Source: Sphingobacteriales bacterium (GTDB lineage Bacteria; Bacteroidota; Bacteroidia; Chitinophagales; CAIOSU01). Taken from it: a stretch of DNA of 64,000 bases. The DNA lies in assembly GCA_027483645.1 (NCBI GenBank), contig JAIXUD010000021.1, forward strand, positions 248,001 to 312,000, written 5' to 3'. The notes below the pieces were generated by a model. That model worked only from the letters and a program-made list of their open reading frames with translations, ran no database searches and was not told the origin of the DNA. Made by a program: the position numbers and the translations under genes. This document shows positions 51,614-59,100 of the stretch, piece by piece. Position 1 is the stretch's first letter. Each line of letters begins with the position of its first letter.

Positions 51614-54040
51614 TTATTTGGTGAAGGTTTGGGTGAAGATAATCTGCTCGGTCTGCTGTGGCTCTTTTAGAAATACCAATTCATAATATTCTCCTTTGGC
51701 CCAAGCATCAATAAACGGTTCGTAAGAGTGGCTGCCGGGGTTGCCGCTCGGGCCGCCGGGGTAAACGCCCCAAGCCTTTACGTTATCCTCTAGCGAAACT
51801 ACCATACGCCACGATGCGCCATGCGTGCCATCGGTAGCATTAAGGATGTGCCGGTTGCCGCCTATTTCCACCATCTGTCGGCTGAAGGCTTTTAGGCTAG
51901 GCACCCAGTGCGCTATAGTAGTATTTTTATACCGCCACCATTCAGGCTCTTTGCCATAATTAGCTTTCCAATCCAGATAGTTTTCTGCGCCCAGTTTGAA
52001 AGCGATGTTTAACAATTGGGCAGCATCTTCTTTACCTTCGGTACTCTTATGGTCTACCCAATCGTGGTTGGGCTGGGCTTTCAAAAATTGTATGGTAACA
52101 TAGGCATTGGGTCGCGCCAACGCTTTCTCATCGTATGGCTGTAGCTCGTCCCAAACCAGTATCATCAGCGTATCGAACATCATTTCGAAGGCTGTTGCAG
52201 GCTTGCTATTGGCGGTATATACATAATCCCAATCCTTTAGCATTGCATATATTTCTTGGTGGCTAGCTTCCAGATTAGTGGTATCTAGGTTTTCCAATAA
52301 GAAAGGTAACAGGTCTTTTGCGGCGTAGGAGTAGTTGTCCGTTTGGAACTGCTTCATGTCATCTACCGTGTATTTCCTATCCACGCCCAACAGCTCATTG
52401 ATGCGGCGGCTGCGGTCATATTCATAATAGCCAGCGTAGTAATAAGGATACGTGCTATCGGTAGGGTGCTGGTTGGTAGAGCTCACAAAGCCACGCGGTG
52501 GGTTGAGCACATAAGGGTTCTGCTCGAAAGGGATGTAGCCCTGCCACTCATATTTACTGCTGCTGCCATCCATAATATAGCGTCCCTGCTCCGGCCATTT
52601 TTTGGGGAATTTCCCTTGCTGGCGAATGGCAATATCTCCTGTATGGCTTGCAAACACAAAGTTTTGCCCTGGACAAAAGTAGTAGTTCAATGCCTCCAGA
52701 TAATCAGCGTGACCCTTCGCACGGTTGAGTGTGTAGAAGGTCATCAACTCGTTGGATGGCTCAAGTGCCGTCCAGCGCAAGGCCAGCGGAGTGGCATTGC
52801 CCTTCTGCGGGAAGCGCTCATCGTACACCACTGGCCCATGGTGGGTAAAGCGTATAGTATCAATATAATCCGCACCACCCTTGATGCGGATGGTATCATA
52901 ACGATAAGTAATGGAGCGCTCCTCGCCTTCGTAGCGGTATTTGTGCTCGCCTACTAGTTCAATTTTATACCAGTCGCGCACATCCATGCCGGCGTTGGTT
53001 ACGCCCCAGGCCACATCCTCATTAAACCCAATAATCACGCACGGCGAACCAGGTAAGGTAGCGCCATAAGTATTAACCCCTGGGGCGGTCAATTGAATTT
53101 CGTACCAAATAGATGGCAAGTTTAACCCTAAGTGCGGATCGCTGGCCAACATGGGGAAGCCGGTATTGGTGCGCGTGCCGCTTACCGCCCAGTTGTTACT
53201 ACCCAGATTTTCGCGCTCAGGGCCGTCAAAGATGGAGCTATGGAAAATGCCTTTCGGTATTTCGTATAGTGGTGTATCAATACCTTCCACCGGAAAGTTG
53301 TAGGCCGTACCCAAAGGTATTATCGGGTCGATGCCTGACGAGCGATCAGGGTATAATAAATCCACCATCTCCTTACCGAATAGGTTTAAGGCATTGGTGT
53401 ATTCAAAATCCTTGTCCATACCCGAAAGGCCATCGCTCATAAACTTGAGCAGCAATGCCGTTTTGAAGGGGGTCCAAAGTTCGGGTTTGTAGTTAATCAG
53501 TTTGTACTCTACCGGCAACGAAGCATCGGTAAGGCTGCCGATATAGGCGTTCACCCCAGCGGCATAAGATTCCATAACCAATTTGCTAGTTGGGCTTTCA
53601 TTGATATACGATACTGCCTTGTCGGCAGCATAAGCCAAGCCTTTGCGGCGCTGGGTGCGGTCGAATTTCAAAGCTACCTCACCCACCAGTTCACTAGCGC
53701 GGCCAGCAGCCACGTGCGTGATGAACTCCATTTGCCATAGGCGGTCTTTAGCAGTAATGTAGCCCTGCATGTAGTATAGGTCGGCCTCGTTTTCGGCGAA
53801 GATGTGCGGCACCCGGCGGCTATCGTATTGCACGGTTACCTTACCGGTAAGACCATCAAGCTTTACGTCTTTATCCCAGTTGATTTGCTTGGGTTCAGCA
53901 TTTTGCCAAAAACCTGTAAATGGGCTGAGCAGACTGCCTAGGGGCGGCACTTTAATTTCGCCCAATTTCAATTCCGTATTCAGCACAAAAACCAGCACAA
54001 CGGCCAGTAGCGTGGGCACTAAAAACTTCACAAACTTCAT
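51614..54040 (-). CDS. Penicillin acylase family protein (Ntn hydrolase)
   Basis: 808 residues. An N-terminal TM or signal segment (FLVPTLLAVVLVFVL) precedes the alpha part (VTVQYDSRRVPHIFAENEAD, DRLWQMEFITHVAAGRASEL), a spacer, then the self-cleavage site ENLG|SNNW, where Ser281 becomes the N-terminal nucleophile of the beta subunit. Further beta motifs: LASDPHLGLNLPSIWYEIQL, YGATLPGSPCVIIGFNEDVA, WGVTNAGMDVRDWY. Members hydrolyse amides such as penicillin G, N-acyl-homoserine lactones or other acylated compounds; the natural substrate is unknown here. Confidence 0.93.
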   Translation of the reverse strand: MKFVKFLVPTLLAVVLVFVLNTELKLGEIKVPPLGSLLSPFTGFWQNAEPKQINWDKDVKLDGLTGKVTVQYDSRRVPHIFAENEADLYYMQGYITAKDRLWQMEFITHVAAGRASELVGEVALKFDRTQRRKGLAYAADKAVSYINESPTSKLVMESYAAGVNAYIGSLTDASLPVEYKLINYKPELWTPFKTALLLKFMSDGLSGMDKDFEYTNALNLFGKEMVDLLYPDRSSGIDPIIPLGTAYNFPVEGIDTPLYEIPKGIFHSSIFDGPERENLGSNNWAVSGTRTNTGFPMLASDPHLGLNLPSIWYEIQLTAPGVNTYGATLPGSPCVIIGFNEDVAWGVTNAGMDVRDWYKIELVGEHKYRYEGEERSITYRYDTIRIKGGADYIDTIRFTHHGPVVYDERFPQKGNATPLALRWTALEPSNELMTFYTLNRAKGHADYLEALNYYFCPGQNFVFASHTGDIAIRQQGKFPKKWPEQGRYIMDGSSSKYEWQGYIPFEQNPYVLNPPRGFVSSTNQHPTDSTYPYYYAGYYEYDRSRRINELLGVDRKYTVDDMKQFQTDNYSYAAKDLLPFLLENLDTTNLEASHQEIYAMLKDWDYVYTANSKPATAFEMMFDTLMILVWDELQPYDEKALARPNAYVTIQFLKAQPNHDWVDHKSTEGKEDAAQLLNIAFKLGAENYLDWKANYGKEPEWWRYKNTTIAHWVPSLKAFSRQMVEIGGNRHILNATDGTHGASWRMVVSLEDNVKAWGVYPGGPSGNPGSHSYEPFIDAWAKGEYYELVFLKEPQQTEQIIFTQTFTK

Positions 54041-54335
54041 GGTAGTGGTTATGCGTTGGTGCTGATGCTAAAGTTAGGATGTTTTGGGGAAAAACACATT
54101 GCTGGTGTTTGGTGACATGCGTTTCGCTGAAATCACTAGTTTGTAAACAATTGTTATTGCAATCAGTTAGCAATTTAGAGCAGCTCAACACGATAATTAT
54201 AAAAATAATACACATACCAATAAGCACAACCAAAATATCGAGATCGTTTTCATCAATTTCGGTTTTGGCGTAATTGTTGGTTATCGCTAATTAACAGCAA
54301 AAAACCTATTTTGCAAATACCTAATACTACTTATT
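54041..54335. other. Divergent intergenic region, 295 bp
   Basis: Lies between the penicillin acylase (minus) and lipoprotein (plus) genes. AT-rich, with several stop codons in every frame. I find no clear promoter pair or RNA gene. Confidence 0.3.
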
Positions 54336-55010
54336 ATGCCTAAACTTTATACACTGCTTTTATTGGCTTTAATGGCAAGTTGCGCCCCTGATAATAACAA
54401 CCAAGATGCCACCCTACAAGAGCTCAAGGCAATTAGGCAAGAGGTAGCCTCGCTTTCTGATTCGATAGCTACGCTCAAAGATTCTCTACAAGCGGCCAAA
54501 ACTATACCAACGCTAGACAGCACCATCGTTGAAACGCCCAAAGAAAAGCCTATTGTTCCTCCACCCCCTCCCCCATTGGAAAAACCTAGTAAGCCAGCTA
54601 CGCCAAAGCCTGTAGTAAATAAGGAAGACAGGGACACCACCTACCATAAATACGTAAATGGCAGGGTGTCGGTAAAGATTACGCCTTGGGTAAATAGTGA
54701 GCGTAAGGTATTGTTTTACGACCTACTAGGGAACGAAACGTATAGCATAGATGAGGTAAGGCACAGCTACTCTATAAGGGTAGAACTAAAGTTTGCCCCC
54801 AACGGTTCGGTGGGGCTGGCAGTGGTACATATAAACCCTGGCGCCAGCATGTATTGGTACGAAACGGAGATAAAATTCGACACCGACAATACGCCCATCA
54901 GCAAGATTGATCATAAATTCCCTCAAGGATTGGATGACATCATGGGTGAGAAATGGGTGTATTGGGATAAAAAGAGCAAGATGTGGAAGGAGCAGGAAGT
55001 GATGGATTAG
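54336..55010 (+). CDS. Lipoprotein with coiled coil, Pro-rich linker and C-terminal domain of unknown function
   Basis: 224 residues: a lipoprotein signal (MPKLYTLLLLALMASC, lipobox LMAS|C), a coiled coil (about 25-60, LQELKAIRQEVASLSDSIAT), a polyproline linker (PPPPPPLEKPSKPATPKPVV) and a beta-rich C-terminal domain with NGRVSVKITPWVNSERKVLF, LKFAPNGSVGLAVVHINPGA and WYETEIKFDT. The C-terminal domain is not recognised. Probably an outer-membrane lipoprotein. Stand-alone gene. Confidence 0.78.
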   Translation: MPKLYTLLLLALMASCAPDNNNQDATLQELKAIRQEVASLSDSIATLKDSLQAAKTIPTLDSTIVETPKEKPIVPPPPPPLEKPSKPATPKPVVNKEDRDTTYHKYVNGRVSVKITPWVNSERKVLFYDLLGNETYSIDEVRHSYSIRVELKFAPNGSVGLAVVHINPGASMYWYETEIKFDTDNTPISKIDHKFPQGLDDIMGEKWVYWDKKSKMWKEQEVMD

Positions 55011-55042
55011 TTGGTCGACAGACGACAGACGATGGTCCACGG
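55011..55042. repeat. GGTCGACAGACGACAGACGATGG word repeat
   Basis: Overlapping GACAGAC(G)AC units ending GATGGTCCACGG directly after the lipoprotein stop. Same family as 41527-41634 and 51122-51260. Confidence 0.5.
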
Positions 55043-55153
55043 TTTGCTTAATGACGATGTAAACTCGACTGTTTCTGGTTGATGAAAGATGGTGTTTTCA
55101 ACGCCTCAAAGGGCTATGTCGTTAAGATAAGCACGAAATGTTTTTCCGGTAAT

Positions 55154-55350
55154 GAGTGGTCTGACGGCTTTGCTGAGTAGGGCGATGAATTTGTAATTAC
55201 AGGCTTGGATTTCGCCACAATCGCCGTCCGAACACTTCTTTTCTGCACATTGGGAGTGAAGCACCAAAGCGTTCGGACGACTCTTTGGGGCATAACAATT
55301 AGGATAAATTGAAGTTTCTTACCCATCGCACCGAAGTCGTCAGACCGCTC
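55154..55350. repeat. 197-bp element with nested inverted repeats (MITE-like)
   Basis: Outer arms GAGTGGTCTGACGGCTT (55154-55170) and AAGTCGTCAGACCGCTC (55334-55350) are inverted repeats matching at 15 of 17 positions. Inside, CGTCCGAACACTT (55225-55237) pairs with AAGCGTTCGGACG (55267-55279), 12 of 13. No ORF of coding quality is inside. The inner arm is also like the outer arm (GTCGTC-GA core), suggesting repeated self-duplication. Confidence 0.6.
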
Positions 55351-55384
55351 TCAACCTCCCCACACCCTTAACTTAACGGCATTG

Positions 55385-55543
55385 TCCAAAAGGGCACCCG
55401 AATATTTGCCTAGGGCCATTTCGCCCTCGGGACGTAATGGGTTTCCGGAAATGTGATTTGTTAAAATAAGCTTATAGGTAGGGCTAATTCAGTTCATAGT
55501 GGCCCGAAGGTCCCTCGTGAAAAACTCGGGATGACAAACGTTT
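55385..55543. repeat. Dispersed intergenic repeat, copy B (CCTAGGGC family)
   Basis: Shares with 2105-2284, in the same order, GCCTAGGGC, TTCGCCCT-GGGACGTA, TTTCCG, AGGGCTAATTC and AAACTCGGGATGACA. The hairpin is weaker here (CCTAGGGC against GCCCTCGG). It lies between the convergent lipoprotein and cspA-like genes. Confidence 0.65.
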
Positions 55544-55556
55544 ATCTTAAAACGAA

Positions 55557-55582
55557 AAAGCCCCGCTTTGCAGCAGGGCTTT
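55557..55582 (-). terminator. Terminator of the cold-shock gene
   Basis: Arms AAAGCCC (55557-55563) and GGGCTTT (55576-55582); on the minus strand the hairpin is followed by TTTTTCGTTTT. Confidence 0.75.
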
Positions 55583-55615
55583 CCAATGATTAATATGCTT
55601 TTTGTATGTGGTGGT

Positions 55616-55807
55616 TTAGGCCAACTTCACGTCAACAGCATTCAATCCTTTGCGACCTTCTTGAAGTTCGAAGGTCACTTCGTCACCTTCACGAACCTCA
55701 TCCTTAAGGCCGCTAACGTGTACGAAATACTCTTTGCTGCCATCGGCAGCCTTAATGAAACCAAAACCTTTGGTTTCATTGAAAAATTTGATTGTTCCTT
55801 GGTGCAT
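55616..55807 (-). CDS. Cold-shock domain protein (CspA family)
   Basis: 63 residues, one OB-fold cold-shock domain: GTIKFFNETKGFGFIKAADG with RNP1 (KGFGFI), EYFVHVSGL with RNP2, and EGDEVTFELQEGRKGLNAVD. It binds single-stranded RNA/DNA and acts as an RNA chaperone. The DNA-contacting aromatics are present. Monocistronic: a -7 box lies upstream and a rho-independent terminator downstream. Confidence 0.95.
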   Translation of the reverse strand: MHQGTIKFFNETKGFGFIKAADGSKEYFVHVSGLKDEVREGDEVTFELQEGRKGLNAVDVKLA

Positions 55808-55839
55808 TGCAATTAATTAAAAAAGATGTTATAATACCC

Positions 55840-55847
55840 CAAAGATA
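55840..55847 (-). promoter_or_regulatory. -7 box upstream of the cold-shock gene
   Basis: TATCTTTG on the minus strand, a perfect TAnnTTTG match, 32 bases before the start codon. A TTG occurs 22 bases upstream of it (55872-55870), slightly beyond the usual spacing. Confidence 0.5.
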
Positions 55848-55954
55848 CACTTTTCTTAGCAAAATGGTTCAATTGGAAAAAAAATAATTAATTGACTAGA
55901 AAATGCTCCTCAACCATCACAAGATATTTATTAGTCGACAAGCAAGCCATACCA

Positions 55955-56563
55955 CTAAAGCTCGGTAATACCCATGGGGTACTCCTGCCCTATCAGTTGT
56001 AATAGCCATTGCAGGTCTTCCGGGTTACCATGGAAATCACGGCTTTGGGCATCAATCAATACAATCCGCTGGTTGGTCAGCAGGCGAAGGTGCTTTAAGT
56101 AGTTATCTTGAATCTGCTCCAAGTACCCATCCTCAATATCTTGCTCATACGCCCTGCCTCGTTGCTTAATGTGTTGCGATAATTGCGCAGTGCTGCGGTA
56201 TAGGTATAATATAAGGTCGGGTTGCTTTACCAAATGGGTGAGCCCTTTATAGATACGGCTGAAGATATCCAGCTCAGCGCCCTTTAGTGTTACCTCGGCA
56301 AAGTAATAGGATTTGGCCAGCGAATAATCCGCAACTGTGGGCACATCCGGCATTTTTCGCCACTGCTCATACCGCTCAGCCAGAAAAAACAACTCGGTAT
56401 GGAACGCGTATTGCTCCGGATGGGTATAGAAGTCTTGTAAAAAGGGATTTTGTTCGAACTGCTCCAATATCAACGCCCTGCCTGTAGCTTTGGCTATCAA
56501 TTGGGCAAGCGTGGTTTTGCCTGCTCCAATATTGCCTTCAATGGCAATTACCTTATGCAGCAT
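55955..56563 (-). CDS. Deoxynucleoside kinase (dNK/dGK family)
   Basis: 202 residues. P-loop IAIEGNIGAGKTTLAQLIAK, LEQFEQNPFL (the E-x-x-x-x-N-P-F substrate region), FHTELFFLAERYEQW, and a DRS-like step replaced by DYSLAKSYYFAEV, then LYLYRSTAQLSQHIKQRGRA with the LID arginines. It phosphorylates deoxynucleosides for salvage; base specificity cannot be read. The start at 56563 overlaps the folK stop by 11 bases, so the two are coupled, a common Bacteroidetes pairing. Confidence 0.9.
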   Translation of the reverse strand: MLHKVIAIEGNIGAGKTTLAQLIAKATGRALILEQFEQNPFLQDFYTHPEQYAFHTELFFLAERYEQWRKMPDVPTVADYSLAKSYYFAEVTLKGAELDIFSRIYKGLTHLVKQPDLILYLYRSTAQLSQHIKQRGRAYEQDIEDGYLEQIQDNYLKHLRLLTNQRIVLIDAQSRDFHGNPEDLQWLLQLIGQEYPMGITEL

Positions 56564-57050
56564 TGCTGGTTTTAAGGCGCACTGAGCCGGTATCTTCACA
56601 ATTATCCAATAGTTCCTGCATAGTGAAACCGTTGACTGGGTGTACCAACTCTGGGGCTATTTCTGCCAATGGCACCAATGCAAAACGGCGCTCTGGCAGA
56701 CTTACGTGAGGCACCTGAAGATGATCAGTAAAATATACCAACGTATCAATCAAAAGTATGTCAATGTCGATAATCCTTGGCCCCCAACGGAAGCTTTCCG
56801 TACGGCCCAGTATAGCTTCTATCTTTTTCAACTCTACCAAAAGCGCCTCTGCCTGTAGGCTGCTATTTACCATTAGGGCTTGGTTCAGGAAATCGTCTTG
56901 CTGCTCTTCTCCCCAAGCATCGCTTTCGTAAATAGCTGATACCTTCTGCACGTCGCCTATGCGGTCGTGTATCAACGATATCGCCTTAGCCAAGTGATCT
57001 TGGCGGTTGCCCATGTTACTCCCACACAATAAATAGACGTACCTCATCAT
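56553..57050 (-). CDS. folK: 2-amino-4-hydroxy-6-hydroxymethyldihydropteridine pyrophosphokinase
   Basis: 165 residues. HPPK transfers pyrophosphate from ATP to 6-hydroxymethyl-dihydropterin in folate synthesis. LLCGSNMGNRQDHLAKAI, YESDAWGEEQQDDFLNQALM, RWGPRIIDIDILL (metal-binding Asp pair) and VPHVSLPERRFALVPLAEIA are the family signatures. Adjacent ATGs at 57050 and 57047 are both possible. A -7 box lies about 30 bases upstream. Confidence 0.93.
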   Translation of the reverse strand: MMRYVYLLCGSNMGNRQDHLAKAISLIHDRIGDVQKVSAIYESDAWGEEQQDDFLNQALMVNSSLQAEALLVELKKIEAILGRTESFRWGPRIIDIDILLIDTLVYFTDHLQVPHVSLPERRFALVPLAEIAPELVHPVNGFTMQELLDNCEDTGSVRLKTSNAA

Positions 57051-57081
57051 AGCATAGACCAATTAAAATCAAACTTGCTTC

Positions 57082-57098
57082 CAAATGTATTATTTTTG
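57082..57098. promoter_or_regulatory. Divergent back-to-back -7 boxes of folK and sppA
   Basis: On the minus strand TACATTTG (57089-57082) faces folK; on the plus strand TATTTTTG (57091-57098) faces sppA. Both are perfect TAnnTTTG boxes, one base apart. Neither has a clean TTG at -33. The two promoters should exclude each other sterically. Confidence 0.5.
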
Positions 57099-57144
57099 CA
57101 ATCGACAATCCGAATTAGTCACTTCTTAATTATCAACAAACAAC

Positions 57145-58920
57145 ATGGGTAATTTCTTCCGTTTAGTGTTCGCTTCCCTTGTCGGGTCGCTGCTATCCTT
57201 TGTATTTGCTATACTATTGTTCTTTATCATCATCATCGGCATGGTGTCTGGTTTACAAGACCCTAAGGTGGCGAAGGTGAAAGCTAACTCCGTTTTGCAC
57301 CTCGACTTATCTTATGAGATAACTGAGCGCACGCAAAAAGGTTTATTCTCCAACTTCGATTTCGGCTCAATGGAGTCATCAGAAAACCTAGGCCTAAACG
57401 ACCTTATCAAGAACATCAAAAAAGCTGCCGAAGATGACGATATCAAAGGCATCTACCTAGAGTTGGGCATGATGCCCAACGGCCTGGCCACTATTGAGGC
57501 AATTCGTAATGAGCTGATTAAGTTCAAAGCATCAGGTAAATTTATAGTAGCCTATGGCGAAGTGGTTACGCAAAAAGCATACTACCTAGCTTCCGTGGCC
57601 GATGAACTGTATGTAAACCCAGTTGGGTATGTAGAGTTGAAAGGTTTTGCTGCACAGCTTACTTTCTTCAAAAACATGCTTGATAAGCTGGATATACAAG
57701 CACAAGTGTTCTATGCTGGCCAGTTTAAGAGTGCTACCGAGCCTTTCCGCTATGATAAAATGAGTGAGCCAAACCGCGTACAGGTTACTGAATACCTTAC
57801 CGATGTATACGGCCACTTTATCTCCCAAATTGCCGAAGCCCGCAAAGTTGACGCTAAAGTGCTGGATAGCCTAGTGTACAACTTAGCAGTGCGTGAAGCA
57901 GGCGATGCAGTGAAAAATAAGCTGATTACCGATACTATCTACTTCGATATGCTGCAAACAAAGTTGGCTGAGAAAACTGGTACCGAAAAGGTAAAAGACC
58001 TAGAGTTTATATCCATCAGCGATTATAACAACGTTGCTGGCAAGGAAAAAGACTTTGAAGACGATAAAATTGCCGTACTATATGCCGAAGGCAACATTGT
58101 AGATGGCGACGGCGATGAAACCAACATCGGCTCTGCCCGTTTCCGCAAAGCCCTGCAAGAGATACGTGAAGACGACGATATCAAAGCCTTGGTTATCCGC
58201 ATCAACTCTGGTGGTGGTAGCGCCTTAGCTTCAGAAATTATCCTTCGCGAAGTGAATTTGGTAAAAGCCAAAGGCATCCCGGTTATCGTATCGATGGGCG
58301 ATGTGGCTGCATCAGGCGGCTACTACATTGCTGCTTATGCCGATACCATTATTGCCGAGCCAAATACAGTTACTGGTTCAATCGGGGTATTTGGTTTGTT
58401 GCCTGATATGGGCGGTTTCTTTAATGATAAGTTGGGTATCACTTTCGATACGGTAAAAATCGGTAAGCACTCCGATTTTGGTACCGTTACCCGCGCCCTT
58501 ACCGCCGAAGAAATGAGTATATTGCAAGTAGGTGTTGATACCATATACATGAAGTTTAAGCGCCGTGTCGCGGAAGGCCGTGGTATGACGGTGGAGTATG
58601 TGGATAGCGTAGGCCAAGGCCGCATCTGGACCGGTATACAAGCCCAAAAAAATGGTCTAGTAGATTTGCTTGGCGGTATGGACCTAGCCTTGGATATTGC
58701 CAAAAACAGCGCGGGTATTGAAAAATACCGCGTGGTAGAATACCCTAAACAAAAAGACCCATTGCAAGCTTTGCTTGGCGGCGGTACCGAAGAGGTAGAA
58801 GCCCGCTTTATGAAACACCAGTTGGGTGAGTTCTACCCGATGTGGGTGAAAATGGGCGAACTGAAAAATGTACCGAGTGGTGTGCAAATGCGCATTCCGT
58901 TTATTATGGAGGTGTACTAA
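57145..58920 (+). CDS. sppA: Signal peptide peptidase SppA, long (67K) type
   Basis: 591 residues, membrane-anchored by an N-terminal helix (FAILLFFIIIIGMVSGL), facing the periplasm. Two tandem S49 repeats as in E. coli SppA. The N-repeat supplies the general-base Lys in FYAGQFKSATEPFRYDKMSE; the C-repeat supplies the nucleophile Ser in VSMGDVAASGGYYIAAYADT, with GSIGVFG after it. It cleaves remnant signal peptides after secretion. Terminator follows. Confidence 0.93.
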   Translation: MGNFFRLVFASLVGSLLSFVFAILLFFIIIIGMVSGLQDPKVAKVKANSVLHLDLSYEITERTQKGLFSNFDFGSMESSENLGLNDLIKNIKKAAEDDDIKGIYLELGMMPNGLATIEAIRNELIKFKASGKFIVAYGEVVTQKAYYLASVADELYVNPVGYVELKGFAAQLTFFKNMLDKLDIQAQVFYAGQFKSATEPFRYDKMSEPNRVQVTEYLTDVYGHFISQIAEARKVDAKVLDSLVYNLAVREAGDAVKNKLITDTIYFDMLQTKLAEKTGTEKVKDLEFISISDYNNVAGKEKDFEDDKIAVLYAEGNIVDGDGDETNIGSARFRKALQEIREDDDIKALVIRINSGGGSALASEIILREVNLVKAKGIPVIVSMGDVAASGGYYIAAYADTIIAEPNTVTGSIGVFGLLPDMGGFFNDKLGITFDTVKIGKHSDFGTVTRALTAEEMSILQVGVDTIYMKFKRRVAEGRGMTVEYVDSVGQGRIWTGIQAQKNGLVDLLGGMDLALDIAKNSAGIEKYRVVEYPKQKDPLQALLGGGTEEVEARFMKHQLGEFYPMWVKMGELKNVPSGVQMRIPFIMEVY

Positions 58921-58941
58921 GCAACCATAAAAATACTTTCT

Positions 58942-58985
58942 AGAAACGACCCGTGCAGCTTGCTGTACGGGTCGTTTCTGTTTTA
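58942..58985 (+). terminator. Terminator of sppA
   Basis: Arms AGAAACGACCCGT (58942-58954) and ACGGGTCGTTTCT (58967-58979), perfectly complementary, with GTTTT after the stem. Confidence 0.85.
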
Positions 58986-59100
58986 ACTGGCGGGCTAAAC
59001 TTTTCCTTAAAGAAAAACGCCGACAACTGCTGCTGTAATCCCAACTTTTTGCTAATGTATACGTAAAACTGCTTACTTACACCAAACAAATCCTGTTACC

